64,000 bases of DNA from Xylophilus sp. (GTDB lineage: Bacteria > Pseudomonadota > Gammaproteobacteria > Burkholderiales > Burkholderiaceae_C), in assembly GCA_009914555.1 (NCBI GenBank), contig WNDY01000009.1, positions 1 through 64,000 on the forward strand, given 5' to 3'. Below the pieces are notes generated by a model. That model did not search any database. It saw only the letters and a program-made list of their open reading frames with translations, and was not told the origin of the DNA. Within the stretch, counting starts at the first letter, position 1; every line of letters begins with the position of its first letter. Position numbers and translations under genes: made by a program. Shown here piece by piece: positions 56,599 through 64,000 of the stretch.

Positions 56599-57473
56599 GC
56601 TCCGCCCCGCTGCCGGCGCCGCCGGTGCGCCCCGAGTACGAGCGCCCGCTGGAGCCGCTGACCGGCGTTGCACCCGAGCGCACGCTGCCTTTCGCGGCGC
56701 GCCTGTGGCAGCAGGGCTGGCTGCGCAAGGGCGTGATCCTGGTCGTGCTGGCCGTGCTGTGGGAAGCGCTCGCGCGCTGGCAGGACAATGACCTGCTGCT
56801 GCCGACCTTCCTCGCCACCGCCCGCGCGCTGGCCGAGGGGCTGGCCAGCGGCGAGCTGATCGAGAAGGTGCGCATCTCGCTCATCGTGCTGGTGCAGGGC
56901 TACGTGGCCGGCATCGCCGCGGCCTTCGTGCTCACCACGCTCGCCGTGTCCACCCAGTTCGGCCGCGACCTGCTGACCACGCTGACCTCGATGTTCAATC
57001 CGCTGCCGGCGATCGCGCTGCTGCCGCTGGCGCTGCTGTGGTTCGGGCTGGGGCAGGGCAGCCTGGTCTTCGTGCTGATCCATTCGGTGCTGTGGCCGCT
57101 GGCCCTCAACACCTATGCCGGCTTCCAGGGCGTGCCCGAGACGCTGCGCATGGCCGGCCGCAACTATGGCTTGAAGGGTCTGCGCTATGTGCTGCAGATC
57201 CTGGTTCCGGCTGCGCTGCCGTCGATCCTCTCGGGCCTGAAGATCGGCTGGGCCTTCGCCTGGCGCACGCTGATCGCGGCCGAGCTGGTGTTCGGCGCCT
57301 CCTCGGGCAGGGGCGGCCTCGGCTGGTACATCTTCCAGAATCGCAACGAGCTCTATACCGACCGGGTGTTCGCCGGCCTCGCGCTGGTCATCATCATCGG
57401 CCTGCTGGTCGAGAACCTCGGCTTCCATGCGCTGGAGCGGGTCACCGTGCGGCGCTGGGGCGTGCAGCGATGA
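56595..57473 (+). CDS. Sulfonate/nitrate-type ABC permease (SsuC/TauC-like)
   Basis: A 292-residue permease with about six segments. MFNPLPAIALLPLALLWFGLGQGSLVFVLIHSVLWPLALNTYAGFQGVPETLRMAGRNYGLKG is characteristic of SsuC/NrtB proteins. A GTG start overlapping the ATPase stop by four bases is chosen. It is followed by an unusual string of hairpins before the FMN reductase gene. Confidence 0.92.
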   Translation: MSSAPLPAPPVRPEYERPLEPLTGVAPERTLPFAARLWQQGWLRKGVILVVLAVLWEALARWQDNDLLLPTFLATARALAEGLASGELIEKVRISLIVLVQGYVAGIAAAFVLTTLAVSTQFGRDLLTTLTSMFNPLPAIALLPLALLWFGLGQGSLVFVLIHSVLWPLALNTYAGFQGVPETLRMAGRNYGLKGLRYVLQILVPAALPSILSGLKIGWAFAWRTLIAAELVFGASSGRGGLGWYIFQNRNELYTDRVFAGLALVIIIGLLVENLGFHALERVTVRRWGVQR

Positions 57474-57483
57474 GCCCTGTGCT

Positions 57484-57601
57484 GGTGTTGCTTGCAGCAG
57501 CACTGTTGCTCCAGCAACACCGCGCCGGCGAAAAAGCCGGCGCGCTGCCGTCCAAGTTGCAGAAATGGTGGTCTTGGACGGCGTTTGCCGCCGCGGCGGC
57601 A
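57484..57601. repeat. Array of consecutive strong hairpins
   Basis: Four adjacent dyads lie in the 211-bp gap. GGTGTTGCT/AGCAACACC spans 57484-57521. GCGCCGGC-GAAAAA-GCCGGCGC spans 57522-57543. A 10-bp stem GCCGTCCAAG/CTTGGACGGC spans 57547-57582. A perfect palindrome TGCCGCCGCGGCGGCA lies at 57586-57601. None has a T-tract. The array could protect mRNA ends, tune expression of downstream genes, or be a BIME-like repeat. Confidence 0.7.
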
Positions 57602-57684
57602 CGGCCTGGAATTTGCAGCGCTTCCCACCTTCCTCCCCCTGCACATACAACACGGGCGCCACTGCGTCCGATCGGAGTTGAACC

Positions 57685-58245
57685 ATGGCCGTCAAGCCCC
57701 TGAACGTGGTTGCCGTCACCGGCAGCGCCTACCTTCCCTCGCGCACCCTGGTGCTGGTCGAGGCCCTGCTCGCCGAGCTGGGCAGCCGCCTGGCGCTGCA
57801 AAGCCGCATCATCAACCTGGGCGACATCGCCCGCCCGCTGGGCGCTGCGCTGTCGCGCGACGAACTGCCGGCCGAGGTCGAGCAGGAGCTGCAGGCCATC
57901 GAGTCGGCCGACCTGCTGATCGCCGCCGCACCGGTCTACCGCGGCTCCTTCCCGGGCCACTTCAAGCACCTGTTCGACCTGGTCGGCGTCGATGCGCTGG
58001 TCGACAAGCCGGTGCTGCTCGCGGCCACCGGCGGCAGCGAGCGCCATGCGCTGGTGCTGGACCACCAGCTGCGCCCGCTGTTCTCGTTCCTGCAGGCGCT
58101 CACGCTGCCGATCGGCGTCTACGCGTCGAATACCGATTTCGAGAACTACGTGATCACGAGCAAACTGCTGAAGGAGCGCGTCCGCCTGGCGGCCGACCGC
58201 GCCGCGCCGCTGTTCGCCGCGCATCAAAAACGCCTGGTCGCATGA
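57685..58245 (+). CDS. msuE: NADPH-dependent FMN reductase (SsuE/MsuE-like)
   Basis: A 186-residue flavodoxin-fold reductase with the phosphate loop [18 protein letters not shown] and substrate side [20 protein letters not shown]. It would supply FMNH2 to the monooxygenases encoded next to it. The MsuE group is favoured by the [13 protein letters not shown] and SNTDFENYV stretches, but SsuE cannot be excluded. Its stop overlaps the monooxygenase start (ATGA). Confidence 0.88.
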   Translation: MAVKPLNVVAVTGSAYLPSRTLVLVEALLAELGSRLALQSRIINLGDIARPLGAALSRDELPAEVEQELQAIESADLLIAAAPVYRGSFPGHFKHLFDLVGVDALVDKPVLLAATGGSERHALVLDHQLRPLFSFLQALTLPIGVYASNTDFENYVITSKLLKERVRLAADRAAPLFAAHQKRLVA

Positions 58246-59399
58246 ACGTCTTCTGGTTCCTCCCCACCCACGGCGACGGCCACTTCCTCGGCACGGCCGA
58301 GGGCGCGCGGCCGGTGTCACTGGGCTACCTGAAGCAGGTTGCGCAGGCGGCCGACAACCTCGGCTACTACGGTGTGCTGATCCCCACCGGCCGCTCGTGC
58401 GAGGACTCCTGGGTCGTCGCCTCGGCTGTGGCGCCGGCGACCGAGCGGCTGCGCTACCTCGTCGCGATCCGCCCGGGCATCATCTCGCCGACCGTCTCTG
58501 CCCGCATGACCGCCACGCTCGACCGGCTCACGGGCGGCCGCGTGCTGATCAACGTGGTGACCGGCGGCGACCCCGACGAGAACCGCGGCGACGGCCTGCA
58601 CCTGGACCATCGCCAGCGCTACGAGGCGTCGTCGGAGTTCCTGCACATCTGGCGCCGCGTGCTCCAGGGCGAGTCGGTCGACTTCGACGGCAGGCATTTG
58701 CAGGTGAAGAACGCCAAGGCGCTCTATCCGCCCGTTCAGAAGCCATACCCCCCACTGTATTTCGGCGGATCGTCCAACGAAGCGCACGACCTCGCCGCCG
58801 AGCAGGTCGACGTCTACCTCACCTGGGGCGAGCCGCCCGCGGCCGTGGCGCAGAAGATCGCCGACGTGCGCGCGCGTGCCGCGAAGCACGGGCGCACGGT
58901 GAAGTTCGGCATCCGGCTGCACGTGATCGTGCGCCGCACCAGCGAGGCGGCCTGGCGCGCGGCCGACGAGCTGATCGAGCGCATCTCCGACGAGACGATC
59001 GCCGCGGCCCAGCAGTCGTTCGCGCGCTTCGACTCCGAAGGCCAGCGCCGCATGGCCGCGCTGCACGGCGGCCGGCGCGACCGGCTGGAGATCCATCCCA
59101 ACCTCTGGGCCGGCGTCGGCTTGGTGCGCGGCGGCGCCGGCACGGCACTGGTCGGCAGCCCGCAGGAAGTCGCGGCGCGCATCCGGGAATATGCCGACCT
59201 CGGCATCGACAGCTTCATTTTCTCGGGCTACCCGCACCTGGAAGAGGCCTACCGCTTCGCCGAGCTGGTCTTCCCGCTGCTGCCCGAGCCCTACCGCAGC
59301 TATGCCGCAGCCGGCGGCGCCACCAACCTGACCGGCCCCTTCGGCGAGATGATCGCCAACGACGTGCTGCCCGGCGCGTCGCGCGCGCGGCCGTCGTGA
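58242..59399 (+). CDS. ssuD: FMNH2-dependent alkanesulfonate monooxygenase
   Basis: A 385-residue LLM-class flavin monooxygenase, close to the 381 residues of E. coli Ssu[82 protein letters not shown] and [29 protein letters not shown] are hallmark stretches. It splits alkanesulfonates to aldehyde and sulfite using reduced FMN from the adjacent reductase. Coupled by overlaps to both neighbours. Confidence 0.95.
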   Translation: MNVFWFLPTHGDGHFLGTAEGARPVSLGYLKQVAQAADNLGYYGVLIPTGRSCEDSWVVASAVAPATERLRYLVAIRPGIISPTVSARMTATLDRLTGGRVLINVVTGGDPDENRGDGLHLDHRQRYEASSEFLHIWRRVLQGESVDFDGRHLQVKNAKALYPPVQKPYPPLYFGGSSNEAHDLAAEQVDVYLTWGEPPAAVAQKIADVRARAAKHGRTVKFGIRLHVIVRRTSEAAWRAADELIERISDETIAAAQQSFARFDSEGQRRMAALHGGRRDRLEIHPNLWAGVGLVRGGAGTALVGSPQEVAARIREYADLGIDSFIFSGYPHLEEAYRFAELVFPLLPEPYRSYAAAGGATNLTGPFGEMIANDVLPGASRARPS

Positions 59400-60577
59400 C
59401 CGCCGCCGCCGACGCACCGCCGCCGCAGGCCGCCGAGGCGCTGGCGGAGCGCTTCGCCGCCTCCGCGGCCGAGCGCGACGAGCGTGGCGGCACGCCCAAG
59501 GCCGAGCGCGACGCGCTGCGCGAAAGCGGCCTGCTCGCGCTGGCGATTCCCACGGCGTTCGGCGGCCTGGGCGCGCGCTGGAGTGAGACGCTGGCGGCGG
59601 TGCGCATCTTCGCGCGCGCCGACAGCTCCATCGCCCACGTGTTCGGCTTCCACCATCTGATGCTGGCCACGGTGCGCCTCTTCGGCCAGCCGGCGCAGTG
59701 GCAGCCCTGGTACGAGCAGACCGCGCGCAAGCAGTGGTTCTGGGGCAATGCGCTCAATCCGCTCGACACCCGCACGGTGGTGCGCCAGGCCGGGCCGCTC
59801 TGGTACGAGTTCTCGGGCAAGAAGAGCTTCTGCTCCGGCGCCCTCGATTCCGAGATGCTGGTCGCCTCGGCCGTGGACGAGGCCGCCGGCGGGCGCCTGC
59901 GCATCGCCGCGCTGCCCACCGCGCGCAGCGGCATCGTGCTGCACGAGGACTGGGACAACTTCGGCCAGCGCCAGACCGACAGCGGCAGCGTCGGCTTCGA
60001 ACGCGTGCGCGTGGAGCACCACGAGCTGCTGCTCGACCCCGGCCCGCTCGGCACGCCGTTCGCGAGCCTGCGCCCGCTGATCGCGCAGCTGGTGCTCTGC
60101 CACACCTTCCTCGGCATCGCCGAAGGCTCGTTCGACGAAGCCCGCCACTACACCCGGGCCGAGGCGCGGCCGTGGTTCAAGTCGCGCGCCGACCACATCA
60201 CCGCCGACCCCTACGTGCTGTCGCACTACGGCGAGTTCTACACGGGTCTCGAAGGCGCGCGCCTGCTGGTCGAGCGTGCGGCCGCGCTGCTCGACGCGGC
60301 CTGGGATACCGGCCCGTCCCTCGGCGACGCGCAGCGCGGCGCGCTGGCCGTGGCCATCGCCGCGGCCAAGGTGGCGGCCACGCGCATCGGGCTGGAGCTG
60401 TCGAGCCGGCTGTTCGAGGTCACCGGCGCGCGCGCCACCCATGCCGCGCTGCGGCTGGACCGCCACTGGCGCAACCTGCGCACCCAGTCGCTGCACGACC
60501 CGCTGGACTACAAGCTCGCCGAACTGGGCGACTGGGCGCTCAACGGGGCCGTGCCCGCACCGACTTTCTATTCATGA
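59396..60577 (+). CDS. Acyl-CoA dehydrogenase-fold flavoprotein, DszC/SfnC-like
   Basis: A 393-residue protein with the acyl-CoA dehydrogenase fold ([49 protein letters not shown]). The middle [18 protein letters not shown] and C-terminal [36 protein letters not shown] are typical of the DszC/SfnC group of flavin-dependent S-oxygenases or sulfur-limitation proteins. The catalytic carboxylate of true dehydrogenases is not obvious, consistent with a monooxygenase. GTG 59396 overlaps the ssuD stop (GTGA). Confidence 0.83.
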   Translation: MTAAADAPPPQAAEALAERFAASAAERDERGGTPKAERDALRESGLLALAIPTAFGGLGARWSETLAAVRIFARADSSIAHVFGFHHLMLATVRLFGQPAQWQPWYEQTARKQWFWGNALNPLDTRTVVRQAGPLWYEFSGKKSFCSGALDSEMLVASAVDEAAGGRLRIAALPTARSGIVLHEDWDNFGQRQTDSGSVGFERVRVEHHELLLDPGPLGTPFASLRPLIAQLVLCHTFLGIAEGSFDEARHYTRAEARPWFKSRADHITADPYVLSHYGEFYTGLEGARLLVERAAALLDAAWDTGPSLGDAQRGALAVAIAAAKVAATRIGLELSSRLFEVTGARATHAALRLDRHWRNLRTQSLHDPLDYKLAELGDWALNGAVPAPTFYS

Positions 60578-60591
60578 CCGGAGGACGCCCC

Positions 60592-61683
<1,092 letters not shown>

Positions 61684-62269
61684 ACTGCGCAGCAGCAGCG
61701 CGCCGGGGCTGCCGGGCGGGGTTCCAGGCTCGGCCATGGACGGCAGAGGAGATGCCGCAGGTACTGCCGAGCCGGCACTTCAACAACAAGTCGAGGATCC
61801 GGGCGCCGGCCACCACGACTGGCTGCGCCGCCGCCTTGGCCTTGCCGGGGCCGCGCATGCCTTTTTTCTTTGCCGCTCTTCAGCAGAAGAAATTGCCGGG
61901 GTATAGTGCCACAGCGCTTATTCCTCAGGCACTCTAATTGATAACACCGGGGGGGTATGTGTTTCTGGCGCCGGGCAGGCAACGGGTGGGCAACGCCATC
62001 GGTGAGCAGTGCGCCAGTGGCGTCCGCAAGCGCGGTGTCTGAATCGCGGTCCCTCACCTTGTATGACGAACGAGAACGGAAAAAGGACACCTTTTCCTAT
62101 GTAAAGATAAGTAAAGGAACGCTGGCCTGCGGCCGACCCGCTGGCTGCCCAGGCCGCGCTGCAGGCGAAATGCCGTTGAGGGGCTGGTGGACGGCACTTG
62201 CCGCAGCTTCGGGCGAGCCCAGCGGCGCATCCGATGCCATGCGCAGTGCGCGCATGGACACAGTCGATC
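61684..62269. other. Large gene-poor convergent gap
   Basis: About 590 bp between the activator and the SDR gene. No convincing coding region is seen in either direction. A T-rich stretch near 61860-61866 and AT-rich segments around 62085-62120 break the GC-rich background. The only clear structure is the paired repeat at 61898-61959. Confidence 0.4.
61898..61959 (-). repeat. Paired ATACYCCC repeat, copy 5
   Basis: GGGGTAT (61898-61904) and GGGGGGGTATG (61949-61959) are 54 bp apart. AGTGCC and GGCACT between them form a perfect 6-bp stem (61905-61935 region), with an AGCGCT inside the loop. It lies in the convergent gap after the sigma-54 activator. Confidence 0.75.
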
Positions 62270-63298
62270 CTAGATCGCCCCCACGCTGCCCGTCACTGGC
62301 AGCACGATGCCGGTGATATAGCCTGCCGTGACCGGCGAGGCCAGAAACACGTAGGCCGGCGACAGCTCCTCGGGCTGGGCCGGACGCTTGAACTGGGTCT
62401 GGCTGCCGAACTCCGCCACCTCCTTACCCTGGCGGTCGGCCGGGTTCAGCGGCGTCCAGACCGGGCCGGGGGCGACCGCGTTGCCGCGGATGCCCTTGCC
62501 GATCAGGTTGCTGGCCAGCGCCTTGGTGAACGCATGGATCGCGCCCTTGGTCGTCGAATAGTCGAGCAGCTGCGCGCTGCCCTGCAGGCCGGTGGTAGAG
62601 CCGGTGTTGATGATGGCGCTGCCGCTCCTCAAGTGCGACACGGCCGCGCGGGCGAACTGGAAGTAGCCGCGGATGTTGGTCTCCAGCGTCATCTGCAGCC
62701 GCTCATCGTCGATGTCCTCGATGCGCTCGGCATGCAGCTGGAAGGCCGCGTTGTTGACCAGCACGTCGAGCTGGCCGAAGGTGTCGACCGTCTGCTGCAC
62801 CGCATGCTCGGCGAAGGCGCTGTCGCGCACGTCGCCCGGGATCAGGATCGCGCGCCGGCCCTCGGCCTCGACGTGGCGGGCGGTCTCCTGCGCATCGTCG
62901 TGTTCGTTGAGGTAGACGATGGCCACGTCCGCTCCCTCACGGGCAAACAGCACGGCCACGGCGCGGCCGATGCCGGAATCGCCCCCGGTGATGAGGGCCA
63001 CCTTGCCGTCGAGCTTGCCGCTGCCGCGGTAGTTCTCGGCTTGGAAGCGCGGCGCCAGATCGAGGTCGCCCTCGTCGCCAGGCTTGTCGAGGTGCTGCGC
63101 CGGCAGCGGGTTGGCGGGCTCGGATGCCGCGCCGGCCTGGACGGCGGGCGGGTTGCCACCTTCCCCTTTCTCGTCCTTCTTCTGCGCCGGCTGCTTCTTT
63201 TTCTTTTCCTGGTCGAGGGCGTCCTGGCGTTGTTGCAGCGCGGCCTGCCGGTCGGCGGTCTTCTCGGCGGCTGCGGCGAAGGGGTTGGCAGCGGTCAT
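62270..63298 (-). CDS. SDR family oxidoreductase (YghA/GsiB-like general stress type)
   Basis: A 342-residue SDR with a long lysine and glutamine-rich N-terminal extension (QQRQDALDQEKKKKQPAQKKDEKGEGG) before the Rossmann fold. The cofactor loop is LITGGDSGIGRAVAVLFAREGADVAI, the NNAA motif is VLVNNAAFQ, and the active site is YSTTKGAIHAFTKAL. NAVAPGPVWTPLNPADR is typical of YghA-type enzymes linked to general stress. The extension is hydrophilic and probably disordered. Start at 63298 follows GGAGG at 5 nt. Confidence 0.92.
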   Translation of the reverse strand: MTAANPFAAAAEKTADRQAALQQRQDALDQEKKKKQPAQKKDEKGEGGNPPAVQAGAASEPANPLPAQHLDKPGDEGDLDLAPRFQAENYRGSGKLDGKVALITGGDSGIGRAVAVLFAREGADVAIVYLNEHDDAQETARHVEAEGRRAILIPGDVRDSAFAEHAVQQTVDTFGQLDVLVNNAAFQLHAERIEDIDDERLQMTLETNIRGYFQFARAAVSHLRSGSAIINTGSTTGLQGSAQLLDYSTTKGAIHAFTKALASNLIGKGIRGNAVAPGPVWTPLNPADRQGKEVAEFGSQTQFKRPAQPEELSPAYVFLASPVTAGYITGIVLPVTGSVGAI

Positions 63299-63431
63299 GG
63301 AACCTCCTGGGTTGCGTGTCGGATGGGTTGCGAAGAAAAAACCCACACGCTCGTCCAGCGGGCCGGCGCGATGTGTCGGCGGCCGTGGCGCGCGCCTGTA
63401 GGACACGCCGCGACGCCCGGTCCGCCGCGCC

Positions 63432-64000
63432 CTATTCCTGCAGCTCCACCTTGGCCTTGGCGCGATGCGCTTCCACTGCCGGATCTCCTCGGCCTGGAAG
63501 CGGCGCATCTCCTCGGGGCCGCCCTGCATGGTCTCGGCGCCGACGCGGGCGTAGAACTCGCGCGTCTCGGGCAGCTGCTCGATCTGCGTCAGCAGCGCGG
63601 CCAGCCTGACCGCCTCGGCGGCCGGCGTCTTCGCCGACACGGCCGCGCCGACCCAGACCGAGGCGGCGAAGCCGCGCAGGCCCAGCGCGCCGGCCGTGGG
63701 CAGCGCCGGCAGCGCGGGCGAGCGGCGCTCCGCCGCGATCGCCAGGGCGCGCAGCCGCCCGCCCTTGATGAGCTCGTAGGCCGCAGTGATGTCAACGAAC
63801 GAGAAGTCCACTGTGCCCGAGGCCACGGCGGTCAGCGCCTCCGCCGCACTCTTGAGGCAGGCGCTTGAACAGCGCGACGTTGACCGCCAACGTCGAGTTG
63901 CTGCCGGCCAGCACCGCGGCCTCGCTCGCGCGGGCCTTGGCCACGGCGGCCTGGAGCAGCGTCGGCGCGCCCGTCGGCCGCGAACGCGGTGGCAGCCGCG
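63432..64000 (-). pseudogene. Bug-type receptor gene, broken and cut by the window end
   Basis: The middle part (ALTAVASGTVDFSFVDITAAYELIKGGRLRALAIAAERRSPALPALPTAGALGLRGFAASVWVGAAVSAKTP) is clearly a Bug receptor. Upstream, AAVLAGSNSTLAVNVALFKRL is in a different frame, with codons missing before the AAEAL segment. At the C-terminus another one-base loss separates IRQWKRIA from AKAKVELQE and the stop at 63432. So the copy has at least two lesions. The 5' end lies outside the window. Confidence 0.75.

Noticed and set aside
57598-57617. GGCAC...TTTGC as a sigma-54 promoter before the FMN reductase gene
   Set aside because: GG and GC are 17 bp apart instead of 12.
58744-58753. CATACCCCCC within ssuD as another repeat copy
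   Set aside because: No partner at 53-54 bp; it is explained by the conserved coding sequence KPYPPLYF.

Overview
The window is very GC-rich throughout. Its gene content is typical of a beta-proteobacterium of the Burkholderiales, most likely the Comamonadaceae (Variovorax/Xenophilus-like). Pointers are the methylcitrate cluster of AcnD/PrpF type, several Bug-type solute receptors, TtcA next to FolB and a pteridine-reductase-like SDR, and a tandem UvrA. This placement is inference from gene content; no rRNA or tRNA gene was seen.

Layout. 0-6.4 kb: a double-length UvrA protein coupled to a small P-loop kinase. 6.5-10.5 kb: MFS exporter, LysR regulator and ABC exporter. 10.6-15.8 kb: an IclR regulator divergent from a galactonate (De Ley-Doudoroff) operon of kinase, aldolase, dehydratase and MFS transporter. 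16.0-19.4 kb: a tightly overlapped three-gene operon (class III aminotransferase, FemAB/GNAT-like acyltransferase, ureohydrolase-like protein) whose joint function I do not recognise. 19.4-24.4 kb: a decayed inositol-phosphatase gene, a serine hydrolase and a three-gene ABC-2 exporter. 24.4-28.4 kb: metE, divergent metR, and queH. 28.5-37.3 kb: a propionate/methylcitrate cluster (PEP-mutase-family lyase, prpF, acnD, Bug receptor, prpC) and a divergent regulator split by an in-frame amber codon. 37.4-41.0 kb: housekeeping genes (phosphatase, lipoprotein, ttcA, folB, pteridine-reductase-like SDR).

41.1-47.9 kb looks like an inserted block. It starts with an IS110-type transposase scar and ends with fragments of an RND efflux operon. 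Between them lie a LysR regulator, a metal-less M24 hydrolase and a PotABCD-type importer with a fused, frameshifted permease. After a MidA-like methyltransferase, 49.1-61.7 kb is devoted largely to organosulfur use. A leftward operon pairs an AtsK/TauD-like dioxygenase with a CUT1-type importer whose binding protein is frameshifted. A rightward unit carries an SsuABC-like importer, an FMN reductase, an SsuD-like monooxygenase, a DszC/SfnC-like flavoprotein and an SfnR-like sigma-54 activator. The end of the window has an SDR and a broken Bug receptor.

The most unusual signal is a short repeat: two direct copies of ATACYCCC spaced 53-54 bp apart, with a GC hairpin-prone core between them. It occurs in five intergenic gaps, four of them between convergent genes, and a degenerate sixth copy lies in the linker of the tandem UvrA gene. 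Six genes are broken by a stop, frameshift or deletion (inositol phosphatase, prp regulator, Pot permease, CUT1 binding protein, terminal Bug receptor, RND fragments), which means either active gene decay or local sequencing errors.
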